DNA from: GCA-002728855 sp036340635
GTDB lineage: Bacteria; Bacteroidota; Bacteroidia; Flavobacteriales; Flavobacteriaceae
NCBI GenBank assembly: GCA_036340635.1
Contig: JAYYYF010000036.1
Location: forward strand, 1-42,152
DNA length: 42,152 nucleotides
Reading direction: 5' to 3'
The translations under genes and the position numbers were made by a program. Numbering within the stretch: the stretch's first letter is position 1; each line of letters starts with the position of its first letter. The notes under the pieces are model-generated. The model was not told where the DNA came from and did no database searches. It saw only the letters and a list, made by a program, of their open reading frames with translations. Positions 17,236 through 25,144 of the stretch are shown here, in pieces.

Positions 17236-18363
17236 TTATGCATTTAGATGTTCATAAGTTTTTTTACCTATAATACTTCCAATAGCCATTCCCATACCAC
17301 CAATTCTTACCCCAATTGCTGCTCCCTCAAAAATAGATTTTATTATTGGTGACTTAGTTTTTCCAAAGGCCATTATTCCAGACCACTCCATATCAATTTG
17401 AAATTTTTCATTGGGAAGAATAAATTCTTTTAAATCATCAATTAATTTCTTTTTTATAGTTGAATTTATTCCATGTTCAGTTGTATTTTCCTCTTTAAAA
17501 TCTAAATTTCTACCTCCACCTATAATTATTCTTTGGTCAATATTTCTAAAATAATTAAATCCTTTCCCATAATGAAAGCATCCATTTATTTTTAAATTTT
17601 TTATTGGCTTTGTAGCCAAAACCATTCCTCTTCCTGGGTTTATATCTTCTTTAGGAAACCATTTTTTAGCAAAAGCATTTGTGCATATAGCTAAATATCT
17701 TGATTCAAAATGTATTTCATTTTCATTTTTTTTAACAACTACTTTGTTTTTTTTGGGGACAGGAATAATTTTTTCAACATTTGTGTTTGTATATATTGCC
17801 CCTCCCTTCTCTCTAACTTTCTTTTGAAGTGAATAGATTGTTTTTCCCGTATTTATTTGACCTTCAAAAGGGCTATGAATTAGATTTGCAATATGTTTTT
17901 CTGATAATCCAAATTTTTTAATAAAATTGTTCTTTAAATAATATACTTGTTTTTTAAAAATAGGTTTAAGTAGTTCATTGTAATGATTGATTTGACTTAA
18001 AAGATCATCATTAGAATCGAAGTATAATTCATTACCTCCGAGTTGTTTGAAATCTATTGTTTTATCACCTAGCGTTTTTCTAAGAATTTCTAATCCCTTA
18101 ACTCTGTTTTCGACTAGCTCAAGTAATGCTTTATTACCCATTAAAAAAGCGTCTTCAACCAGTTCGGAAAGGGATCCAAAACAGGCAAAACCAGCATTTT
18201 TTGTACTTGCTCCATCTGGAAAGATTCCTCTATCAAAAACTGCAATTTTAGAATTGGGATGATTGTTTAAAAACTCTAAAGCAGTAAACAGCCCAACTAT
18301 TCCACTTCCAACAACGATCAAATCATATTTTATGAATTCCGTTTTTTCCCAGTAGCTAATCAT
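17236..18363 (-). CDS. FAD-dependent oxidoreductase, DAO family
   Basis: A 375-residue soluble flavoenzyme with the Rossmann motif VVGSGIVGLFTALEFL near residues 16-31, followed by the acidic strand end IAVFDRG. The conserved STKNAGFACFGS then positions FAD. The C-terminal GGMGMAIGSIIGKKTYEHL contacts the cofactor. The family (glycine oxidase, D-amino acid dehydrogenase and similar) oxidises amines or amino acids. The substrate is not evident. It stands alone between the sugar dehydrogenase and the carboxypeptidase, with gaps of 66 and 51 bases. Confidence 0.85.
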   Translation of the reverse strand: MISYWEKTEFIKYDLIVVGSGIVGLFTALEFLNNHPNSKIAVFDRGIFPDGASTKNAGFACFGSLSELVEDAFLMGNKALLELVENRVKGLEILRKTLGDKTIDFKQLGGNELYFDSNDDLLSQINHYNELLKPIFKKQVYYLKNNFIKKFGLSEKHIANLIHSPFEGQINTGKTIYSLQKKVREKGGAIYTNTNVEKIIPVPKKNKVVVKKNENEIHFESRYLAICTNAFAKKWFPKEDINPGRGMVLATKPIKNLKINGCFHYGKGFNYFRNIDQRIIIGGGRNLDFKEENTTEHGINSTIKKKLIDDLKEFILPNEKFQIDMEWSGIMAFGKTKSPIIKSIFEGAAIGVRIGGMGMAIGSIIGKKTYEHLNA

Positions 18364-18414
18364 ACTAAAAATGATAAGAAGATAGAGTTATAAATGGGCT
18401 AAAGATTTATTAAA

Positions 18415-20931
18415 TTAGAACTGATCACTAAAATATATGGCATTTACTAATAATTTGTTGGTTCCATACCAGAAGGCTCTAAAGTTTGTGTTATCAGTAA
18501 TAGAGATAATTCTTCCTTTATTCAATTTGTTTATTTTAAGAGGGACCGTTGATTTTAAACTATCTAGGTTCTCTTTTGAAATATAACCACTTAATAATGG
18601 TTTATCTGAGTATATTATGGGGTTATTATAGCTATCCTTATCCGCTTCAATAAATATTGTGCTATTTCTGAAAAGGGGAATAGAACTATTTTTATAACCA
18701 AAATTTATCGGATGTGTTCTATCAATTTTAGCATTGAAAATTGCTCCACCAATATTTTGAGCACCAAAATAACTTCTTTTTTCTTCAAAATTGATATTTT
18801 TTGCTATTCTGTTATTTTTCTTAAAATTATATTTTAAAAGATCAGTTTTTTCAATCCATTTCAGAGAATTTTTATAGGCTATTAGTGTTCCTCCATCTTC
18901 TATCCATTTTTTAATTGTAGATGAACTTTTGTCGTTTAGTCCTCTACTGTTTGGCATTATAATGGTTGTATATTTATCAATATCTACAGAAGGTAGATTT
19001 CTCACATCAAGTTTAGTTACATTAATATTGTATCTAGTATCAAGTAGGTGCCATATTTCACCTGCATCATATGAGCTAATACCATCTCCAACTAATAAGG
19101 CAATTTTTTGTTTGTCTATTCTTCTAAAATTATTACTTCCTAAATCAATGCCTTCACTCATGCCAGTATTTACTCCATGTATGGTTATAGAATTGTCTTT
19201 AGCAAGTTTATCAAGAAACTCATAAGTACTTTCAATTCCACTATTGAAGACAGGGATTAATATTGTTCCATAGTCAAATGCTTTTCCTTCTATTTTAAAT
19301 CTTTTTAATGAGACTTTTGCAATCATATCATTATTTAGAATTTCATTTAAAACATTCGGCGTATAGTATTCATGCCATTCCATTAAGTATGCATAATTTG
19401 TTTTTTTAGTAACTCCTCCTATTTTTTCATTTAAAGTTTTTAAATTTCCAATTTCTCCTGCATTACTCATGTCAATATTCATGTCATAATCCAAATTAAA
19501 GGCTAGGGGGAGAGTCCATGCAGAAACATCATAAAATAGACTGTCCTTAAATTTAGTCCTTGATTCAAACATAGCATTAATTAGTTTTGATTTTTTTTGA
19601 TTTTTTGGAACTATGAATGCATTATTTTTTTTATAAAACTTCCCTTTATATTTTAAATCTTGCTTTATATGGTAAAACTCTATTTCATGTCTATCTAAAA
19701 TTTCAGCTAGATGTAAAGTTCTACTCCTATCTTTATTATCACCAAAAATTATTCCCTTATTCCTTGACTTTAAGGATTCTTCTCTGGCATTTTTATAGAA
19801 ATTGTAATGATATTCAAGTAAATCTTCTCTTAAATTTAGGCCAGCCTTCAATGTTGAAATAGCAGCTGTTAATTGATTTTTAATTGTGAATGGAAAGGTT
19901 AATATACCATTTGCAGTTTCTTGTATATGCCCTCTTGAACTGGCTTGTTCAAATAATATTCCAATACCTCCGTTAATATCTGGAAAAGTTGAACCTTTGC
20001 CATAGTAAAAATCATCAAAACTTTCTTCAGAATAGTATAGTGAGCCTATTTTGTTAAACTCTTTTACATGAAATTCAGCAATCTTTTTTGTTAATTCCTG
20101 ATTTAACTGAGGGGTTAAAGGGTGAGTTCTAGAAGGAATTCCTGGTTGAAAGAAAAAAGTTGCATTTGACCCCATTTCATGATGATCAGTAAGGATATTT
20201 GGAAGCCATTCATTGTAGGATTTAATTCTTGCTTTCGATTCTGGAAGCTGAACTGGCAGCCAATCCCTATTCATGTCAAACCAATAGTGATTTGTTCTTC
20301 CGCCTGGCCATACTTCATTATATTCTCTGTCATTAGGATCAGGATTTAAATTGATGCTTTTATTTGTATTTGCCCAATAAGCAAAACGCTGTAATCCATC
20401 TGGATTAAATGAAGGATCTAATAGAATTACGGTATTTTTTAACAAGTTATTTATAAAAGCGCTTTTGGATGCAGCTAAATAATATGCAAGTAATAAACTA
20501 GCGTTTGATCCACTCGGCTCATTTCCATGAATAGAAAACCCTTGATATATTATTAATGGCGAATTGCTAAAATTGTCAAATTTTTTCCCGTCAGAAATTT
20601 CTTTATGATCTTTTTTTATTTCATCAATATTTTGATGATTTTCTGGAGAGGTAATTGTTAGTAAAATTAATGGTCTGTCCTCATAAGTAAAACCTCTATT
20701 TTCGATTGTAATTCTGTCAGATGATTTAGCAAGGACTCTCATATATTGTATAAGCTTATCATGAGTTACATGCCATTCCCCAACCTGATGACCAATAATA
20801 CTTTCGGGGGTTGGGATTGAATTATCAAAAACAATTTCTTGATGAGAAAAAAAATAGTTTAAATCTGCTGTTTCATTTTGTGAAAATAGCTTTATGTAAC
20901 AGCCAATAAATAAAAATAATAAACACCTCAT
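18415..20931 (-). CDS. Secreted M14 zinc carboxypeptidase with C-terminal amidotransferase-like domain
   Basis: The 838-residue protein has a signal peptide (about 1-17) and an M14 peptidase domain at roughly 45-380. Zinc ligands are His135 and Glu138 in HGNEPSG and His250 or His251 in TDHHEMG. LDPSFNPDGLQRF and the arginine-bearing MNRDWLP are also family marks. From about residue 600 a class I amidotransferase-like fold begins (ALLVGDGISSYDAGE, then YTTIIMPNSRGLN and WIEDGGTLIAYKN), probably non-catalytic. Such large forms are common in marine Flavobacteria and probably digest peptides outside the cell. No Por-type sorting signal is obvious at the C-terminus. Confidence 0.9.
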   Translation of the reverse strand: MRCLLFLFIGCYIKLFSQNETADLNYFFSHQEIVFDNSIPTPESIIGHQVGEWHVTHDKLIQYMRVLAKSSDRITIENRGFTYEDRPLILLTITSPENHQNIDEIKKDHKEISDGKKFDNFSNSPLIIYQGFSIHGNEPSGSNASLLLAYYLAASKSAFINNLLKNTVILLDPSFNPDGLQRFAYWANTNKSINLNPDPNDREYNEVWPGGRTNHYWFDMNRDWLPVQLPESKARIKSYNEWLPNILTDHHEMGSNATFFFQPGIPSRTHPLTPQLNQELTKKIAEFHVKEFNKIGSLYYSEESFDDFYYGKGSTFPDINGGIGILFEQASSRGHIQETANGILTFPFTIKNQLTAAISTLKAGLNLREDLLEYHYNFYKNAREESLKSRNKGIIFGDNKDRSRTLHLAEILDRHEIEFYHIKQDLKYKGKFYKKNNAFIVPKNQKKSKLINAMFESRTKFKDSLFYDVSAWTLPLAFNLDYDMNIDMSNAGEIGNLKTLNEKIGGVTKKTNYAYLMEWHEYYTPNVLNEILNNDMIAKVSLKRFKIEGKAFDYGTILIPVFNSGIESTYEFLDKLAKDNSITIHGVNTGMSEGIDLGSNNFRRIDKQKIALLVGDGISSYDAGEIWHLLDTRYNINVTKLDVRNLPSVDIDKYTTIIMPNSRGLNDKSSSTIKKWIEDGGTLIAYKNSLKWIEKTDLLKYNFKKNNRIAKNINFEEKRSYFGAQNIGGAIFNAKIDRTHPINFGYKNSSIPLFRNSTIFIEADKDSYNNPIIYSDKPLLSGYISKENLDSLKSTVPLKINKLNKGRIISITDNTNFRAFWYGTNKLLVNAIYFSDQF

Positions 20932-21097
20932 TTTTTTATAATTTAATTAAGTAAATATTTCCTTAATGTAAAAAAAAGAGTTTAAATTTTAACCTTTTAT
21001 TATCTTAAAATTTAATGATAGGTAAAAGCTAGTAAAGAGATAAAATATCAGAAATCAATAGTTGCTTATGATTTAATTAGTTAGATATCTTACCTAG

Positions 21098-21171
21098 TCG
21101 GGATGACAGGATTTGAACCTGCGACCCCACGCACCCCATGCGTGTGCGCTACCAGGCTGCGCCACATCCCG
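21098..21171 (-). tRNA. tRNA-Pro (anticodon GGG)
   Basis: On the minus strand the sequence folds into a normal cloverleaf of 74 bases including the discriminator A. It has a 7-bp acceptor CGGGATG/CATCCCG, D-arm GCGC/GCGC, anticodon stem CACGC/GCGTG with loop ATGGGGT, and T-arm GCAGG-TTCAAAT-CCTGT. The loop gives anticodon GGG. CCA is not encoded. No TAnnTTTG promoter lies directly upstream, so it may be read through from the tRNA-Pro(UGG) promoter. Confidence 0.95.
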
Positions 21172-21191
21172 AAAGAAAATGATTAAAAATG

Positions 21192-21216
21192 TCGGGGTGG
21201 CAGTATTTGAACCTAC
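21192..21216 (-). pseudogene. Displaced 3' fragment of tRNA-Pro(UGG)
   Basis: The first 13 bases of the forward strand (TCGGGGTGGCAG and the base around it) are identical to the 3' end of the intact tRNA-Pro(UGG) at 21457. The similarity continues with a few mismatches through the T-loop (TTTGAACCT against TTCGAACCT) and then stops. Only the acceptor 3' strand and T-arm are kept; there is no anticodon or D-arm. This is the piece a tRNA-targeting integrase would leave on the far side of an insertion. A decayed tandem tRNA copy is the alternative. Confidence 0.75.
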
Positions 21217-21456
21217 CTGTATTTACCCTTATTTTACAGAGTATTAATCCCAATTTTATACTTTTTATACCATTTTTGGGGAGTAATACTCCCCACACTT
21301 TTTTATCATTTTTGGATACTATTAGTACCCATGTTTTTTAAAAATAGTTTTAAAACTTTGATTTTGAAGTTAATAATACTGTTCCACAGAATGTATATTT
21401 TTTTCATGTTTTAATTTTAAATAAATTTAGTAAATTTTCAAAATTCACTAATTGTG
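21217..21456. other. Non-coding spacer between tRNA-Pro(UGG) and its 3' fragment, possible element remnant
   Basis: About 240 bases with stops in all frames and no recognisable gene. It holds a perfect palindrome at 21278 and a second, degenerate copy of the same repeat about 37 bases further on (both preceded by TTTTAT and CATTTTTGG). The rest is AT-rich. I infer a remnant of an excised or decayed integrative element, but no integrase residue is left to prove it. Confidence 0.45.
21263..21330. repeat. Two imperfect direct repeats, each carrying a palindrome
   Basis: Copy one (21263-21294) reads TTTTATACCATTTTTGG and then continues into the perfect inverted repeat GGGGAGTAATACTCCCC (21278-21294, 8-bp arms). 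Copy two (21301-21330) reads TTTTATCATTTTTGG and then GGATACTATTAGTACCC (overlapping the GG), a degenerate version of the same inverted repeat. The pair could be protein-binding sites such as integrase arm sites. Function is unproven. Confidence 0.55.
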
Positions 21457-21531
21457 TCGGGGTGGCAGGATTCGAACCTGCGACCTCCTGCTCCCAAAGC
21501 AGGCGCGATGACCGGGCTACGCTACACCCCG
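21457..21531 (-). tRNA. tRNA-Pro (anticodon UGG)
   Basis: The minus strand gives a 75-base cloverleaf with acceptor CGGGGTG/CACCCCG, anticodon stem CCTGC/GCAGG and loop TTTGGGA (anticodon TGG), and a T-arm GCAGG-TTCGAAT-CCTGC. The discriminator is A and CCA is not encoded. A -7 promoter element lies 10 bases upstream at 21541-21548. It is co-oriented with tRNA-Pro(GGG) 285 bases downstream. Confidence 0.95.
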
Positions 21532-21540
21532 TAAAGTCTG

Positions 21541-21548
21541 CAAATATA
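21541..21548 (-). promoter_or_regulatory. Promoter -7 element for tRNA-Pro(UGG)
   Basis: On the minus strand the sequence is TATATTTG, a perfect TAnnTTTG, ending nine bases before the mature tRNA 5' end. No strong -33 TTG is seen at the ideal distance. Confidence 0.55.
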
Positions 21549-21698
21549 GTATAATTAAGATTTAAAAAGTCCTATATTAATAAGAAATAGTTCAATTTAA
21601 TTCGACAAAAAGATGATTAAAGTTTATAAAAATTTTAACATTTTTACAACATCATTTAATACATAAAAAAAATACTTTTAATATTAAATAATCAGGAT

Positions 21699-21875
21699 AT
21701 GTCATCCTCATACTTTTTTTATAAGAGTCTTTTAAAAAAGGTTAGTTTTAACCCTTATCTTTTCAATAAAGAATTGAACAAAGCAATATCCTCACTATCA
21801 GATCAAGAGTCTAAGCGCCTTATTAGGTGGGCTTCAAGTTATCGCAGGAAATCTATTAAGATTGAAAATTCCTAG
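21699..21875 (+). CDS. Small 58-residue protein of unknown function
   Basis: A short open frame beginning with ATG at 21699, with AGGA five bases before it. It ends at TAG, 15 bases before the tail-to-tail end of oxyR. The protein is polar, with a motif FYKSLLKKVSFNPYLFNKEL followed by SSLSDQESKRLIRWAS. It has no signal or membrane span. The amphipathic, helix-like spacing and sensible codon use suggest a real gene; similar small, uncharacterised proteins seem to occur in Flavobacteria, but I cannot name a family. The alternative is a chance ORF. Confidence 0.5.
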   Translation: MSSSYFFYKSLLKKVSFNPYLFNKELNKAISSLSDQESKRLIRWASSYRRKSIKIENS

Positions 21876-21890
21876 AAGATTGAAATTATT

Positions 21891-22850
21891 TTAATTATTA
21901 GAAGAATTGGCTTTACTAGGATTCAAGGGAGGAATGATTTTAATATTTCCCATGGCAAGTATATTTCTTACAATGTCAGAGATTGTTGATTTTAAAGCTG
22001 AAATAATAGATAGTTTTAATTGGCTTCTCGAATGAATTAAACTAATTTCCCTAGCTGGGGCAGGTTCTTTGAAGTATTTAAGATTAACATGTTTTTCTTT
22101 TGGAAGATCTATAGCGTTAAGGTAAGGCAGAATTGTCATGCCTAAACCTTCATCTGCAAGATGGATTAATGTTTCAAAACTTCCGCTTTTTAAATCAAAT
22201 TTTCTAGATTTTTTATCTTTGATTTTACAAAGGTTTAGAACATGATTTCTAAAACAATGCCCATCTTCAAGTACTAACAAATTAGAAAAATTTAAATCAT
22301 CAATTTCAATTTTTTTTTCTTTATGATAAGGGCTAGAAGGAGGTACATAACCTACGAAAGGTTCATAGTAAAGAGATTTCTCTATTATATTATCTTTTAA
22401 AAGAGGAGTAGCTGCTATACCAGCATCTAGATGACCCTCAGTAATTTTTTGACAAATATGATTTGTAGTCAATTCTTCAATTTTAAAATCTACTTTAGGA
22501 TATTTTTTAACAAAAGCTTTAAGAAACATCGGAAGAAGAGTGGGCATTACAGTTGGCAATATTCCTAGTCTAAATTCACCTCCTATAAATCCTTTTTCTT
22601 GAGCAACAATGTCATTCATTCTAGAGGATTCTTCTATAATTTTTTGAGCTTGTTGAACAATTTTTTTTCCGATTTCAGTTAATAAAACAGGTTTGGTATT
22701 TCGATTGAATATTTTAACACCTAATTCTTCCTCCAGTTTTTGTATTTGAATACTTAAAGTTGGTTGCGTAACAAAGGATTTATTAGCTGCTGTGGTGAAA
22801 TTTTTATGTTCTGCAACAAGCAGCATGTATTTTAATTGAATTATAGTCAT
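21891..22850 (-). CDS. oxyR: LysR-type regulator OxyR, peroxide sensor
   Basis: The 319-residue protein has the N-terminal winged helix of LysR regulators (YMLLVAEHKNFTTAANKS, then QPTLSIQIQKLEEELG) and a C-terminal regulatory domain. The redox site is intact: Cys199 and Cys208 in LEDGHCFRNHVLNLC, the same two cysteine positions as in E. coli OxyR, which form a disulfide on exposure to hydrogen peroxide. It probably activates catalase, Dps or peroxiredoxin genes elsewhere, since none is nearby. A -7 element TATTTTTG lies 20 bases upstream of the ATG. It is convergent with the small gene at 21699. Confidence 0.93.
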   Translation of the reverse strand: MTIIQLKYMLLVAEHKNFTTAANKSFVTQPTLSIQIQKLEEELGVKIFNRNTKPVLLTEIGKKIVQQAQKIIEESSRMNDIVAQEKGFIGGEFRLGILPTVMPTLLPMFLKAFVKKYPKVDFKIEELTTNHICQKITEGHLDAGIAATPLLKDNIIEKSLYYEPFVGYVPPSSPYHKEKKIEIDDLNFSNLLVLEDGHCFRNHVLNLCKIKDKKSRKFDLKSGSFETLIHLADEGLGMTILPYLNAIDLPKEKHVNLKYFKEPAPAREISLIHSRSQLKLSIISALKSTISDIVRNILAMGNIKIIPPLNPSKANSSNN

Positions 22851-22870
22851 TGACTAAATTTATGGATATT

Positions 22871-22878
22871 CAAAAATA
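22871..22878 (-). promoter_or_regulatory. Promoter -7 element for oxyR
   Basis: On the minus strand this reads TATTTTTG, which fits TAnnTTTG, 20 bases before the oxyR ATG. The -33 region has no clear TTG, which would fit a regulated or weak promoter. Confidence 0.45.
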
Positions 22879-22944
22879 ATAAATTTATCCTATATAAGCT
22901 CAGTTAAATTCAACTATTGATTCAAAAAAAGGCTAAAAAGTTAG

Positions 22945-23637
22945 CTATTGAATCACCACAGTTTTGATATAAATGTTATCTAATGGCATTTCTTTGCCAT
23001 CTGTTGGTTGTGAGTTTATTTTATCTACTACATCCATTCCATAAATAACTTCTCCAAAAGCTGTGTAACTTCCATCAAGATGATATGCGCCTGGAGATTG
23101 TTTAACAATGAAAAATTCATAAGGGGAAGCCATTTTGTGAGGATTTTCAAATTCACTACTAGGCATTGAAATGACTCCTCTGTTATGTTTATGACCTTTT
23201 TTAGTATCAGGAGGGAGTAGGTAGCGGCCTATTTTTTTTCTTTTTTTTGATATTTTAACATTGTCAGAATTGCCGCCTTGTATAATAAAGTCTTTCACGA
23301 CCCTGTGAAACATACTATTCTCAAAGTAATTAATTTTGGTTAGATAGATAAAGTTAGCTCTGTGATATGGAGTGTTTTCATAAAGTAAAATGTCTATGTT
23401 CCCATATTTCGTAATAATTCGAATTTTATTTTCAGGATTGTTTTTACCGTATTGATAAAGAAAAGGAATAGCATTTTTATTATCTAAGTAAATTAACTTT
23501 TCAGTTTCTTCTTTGACCTTTAATATATCCTTTTTTTCAGCGGTATAATTTTCACCTTTTGTTTTTTTTTGTTTAGATTGACAAGAAACAGTAAGAAGTG
23601 TTAGGTTAAATAAAATTAATACTTTCACAAAATTCAT
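22945..23637 (-). CDS. Cyclophilin-type peptidyl-prolyl isomerase lipoprotein
   Basis: I place the start at the ATG at 23637 because it opens a signal peptide (MNFVKVLILFNLTLLTVSC) with lipobox Cys19. A longer frame reaching 23745 would run antisense through the Nudix gene. The 230-residue product carries a full cyclophilin domain: ITKYGNIDILLYENTPYHRA, FHRVVKDFIIQGG with the catalytic Arg, and GAYHLDGSYTAFGEVIYGMDVV. It isomerises prolyl bonds in the envelope. The Nudix gene is divergent, and the two ATG codons share two bases (CATG), so promoters must lie inside each other's coding sequence. Confidence 0.88.
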   Translation of the reverse strand: MNFVKVLILFNLTLLTVSCQSKQKKTKGENYTAEKKDILKVKEETEKLIYLDNKNAIPFLYQYGKNNPENKIRIITKYGNIDILLYENTPYHRANFIYLTKINYFENSMFHRVVKDFIIQGGNSDNVKISKKRKKIGRYLLPPDTKKGHKHNRGVISMPSSEFENPHKMASPYEFFIVKQSPGAYHLDGSYTAFGEVIYGMDVVDKINSQPTDGKEMPLDNIYIKTVVIQ

Positions 23638-24283
23638 GAATTTCGATAAATTTTTACATCTAAAATCAAAGTTAAAAGAAATTGAATTAATTGGATCTAA
23701 AGCACATTCATTATTGGCTCCTCCAGGAAGATTTGAAGAAATCAAAGACTATTTCAGAAGTTCTTCTAATCCAAAAAAGGCATCTGTTTTGATTCATATT
23801 TATCCTGATTTACAAAAAGAAGCAAGATTTGTTTTAATTAAGAGAAACAGATATGAGGGAATTCATTCTGGACAGATAAGTTTGCCTGGCGGTAAGTTTC
23901 AAACGTTGGATTCAACAGATTGGAATACAGCTATTCGTGAAGCTTCAGAAGAAGTCGGTTTAACAAAAGATATGGTTGTCAAGATAAGAGAGATTACAAA
24001 AGTATATATTCCTCCCAGTAATTTTATAGTGTCCCCTTTTTTAAGTTATAGCAATGAAAAACCTTTTTTTAAACCTCAAAAAGATGAGGTTGATCAGATT
24101 ATTGAGACATCTTTAAAAACTTTATTAAACCCCAATAGTCTAATAAAAAGAAAAATTTCAACTTCTTACATAAAAGATATTCTAGTTCCTGGTTATTTTT
24201 TAGAAGGAGTTTTTGTTTGGGGCGCTACTGCAATGATACTTTCTGAATTTAGAGAGCTTTTTAAAAAAGTGAGCTTGAAATAA
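23636..24283 (+). CDS. Nudix hydrolase, CoA pyrophosphatase family
   Basis: A 215-residue Nudix protein. The Nudix box runs from about residue 85 (LPGGKFQTLDSTDWNTAI) to REASEEVG (101-108). It has the extra LPGG approach and the N-terminal HSLLAPPGRFEE seen in the CoA pyrophosphatase subgroup (NudL-like), which cleaves CoA and CoA derivatives to 4'-phosphopantetheine and 3',5'-ADP. No other Met lies before the fold, so the start at 23636 stands although it overlaps the divergent cyclophilin start. plsC follows 30 bases downstream. Confidence 0.88.
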   Translation: MNFDKFLHLKSKLKEIELIGSKAHSLLAPPGRFEEIKDYFRSSSNPKKASVLIHIYPDLQKEARFVLIKRNRYEGIHSGQISLPGGKFQTLDSTDWNTAIREASEEVGLTKDMVVKIREITKVYIPPSNFIVSPFLSYSNEKPFFKPQKDEVDQIIETSLKTLLNPNSLIKRKISTSYIKDILVPGYFLEGVFVWGATAMILSEFRELFKKVSLK

Positions 24284-24313
24284 TTTTTATATTTGATCTT
24301 TATAGGAAATTTA

Positions 24314-25105
24314 ATGTTAAAAAGAAATCCTTTTGGTCATTTTCTTATACTTAAAAAATGGCTAATACGTTACATGGGAATAATGACTCACAGACGTTAT
24401 CGTGGGTTTAATCAACTTAAAATTCAAGGATCTGATATAATTAAAGGACTTCCTGAATCAAATGTTCTTTTTGTTTCAAATCATCAAACTTATTTTGCTG
24501 ATGTTGTCGCTATGTTACATGTTTTTAATGCTAGTTTGAGTGGAAGAATTGATTCTATCAAAAATGTTGGGTATTTGTGGAGCCCGAAGCTTAATATATA
24601 TTATGTTGCTGCTAAAGAGACAATGAAATCAGGTTTTCTCCCAAGAATTTTAGCTTATGCAGGTGCTGTTTCAGTTGAAAGGACATGGAGAGAGAAGGGA
24701 AAAGAAATAAAAAGAAATGTAAAGATGAGTGACATTTCGAATATTGGAATCGCATTAAAGGATGGTTGGGTAATTACTTTCCCCCAGGGTACAACTAAAC
24801 CGTTTTATCCTATCAGAAGAGGAACTGCCCATATCATTAAAAAATACAAGCCAATTGTCATTCCAATTGTTATTGATGGTTTCAGAAGATCTTTTGATAA
24901 AAAAGGTATAATAATAAAGAAAAGAGGAATACTTCAGTCTATGAATATTAAAGAACCTTTGGAGATGAATTATGAAAAAGATTCCGTTGAATCAATACTT
25001 GAAAAAATTCAATATTCTATTGAACAACATCCGTCTTTTTTGAAGGTGATCCCAAAAGAGGAAATCAAAGTCCAGAAAAAAATGAATGTTTCAAGAAAAT
25101 GGTAG
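24314..25105 (+). CDS. plsC: 1-acyl-sn-glycerol-3-phosphate acyltransferase family protein
   Basis: The enzyme adds the second acyl chain in phospholipid synthesis at the inner membrane. The acceptor-binding block is NHQTYFAD (His57, Asp63 from this start), with five residues between His and Asp instead of the usual four, as in flavobacterial relatives. The second block is FPQGTTKPF in place of FPEGT. I chose the ATG at 24314 (263 residues); an in-frame TTG 21 bases upstream has no support. It pairs with the Nudix gene, both perhaps acting on CoA metabolism. Substrate preference is unknown. Confidence 0.85.
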   Translation: MLKRNPFGHFLILKKWLIRYMGIMTHRRYRGFNQLKIQGSDIIKGLPESNVLFVSNHQTYFADVVAMLHVFNASLSGRIDSIKNVGYLWSPKLNIYYVAAKETMKSGFLPRILAYAGAVSVERTWREKGKEIKRNVKMSDISNIGIALKDGWVITFPQGTTKPFYPIRRGTAHIIKKYKPIVIPIVIDGFRRSFDKKGIIIKKRGILQSMNIKEPLEMNYEKDSVESILEKIQYSIEQHPSFLKVIPKEEIKVQKKMNVSRKW

Positions 25106-25144
25106 CTGCCTAAGATTCATTTTTTATAGCAATTAATTTTTTAA

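Noticed and set aside
23638..23745. N-terminal extension of the cyclophilin into the Nudix gene
   Set aside because: The extra 36 residues are antisense to conserved Nudix sequence, and the lipoprotein signal begins at the ATG at 23637.
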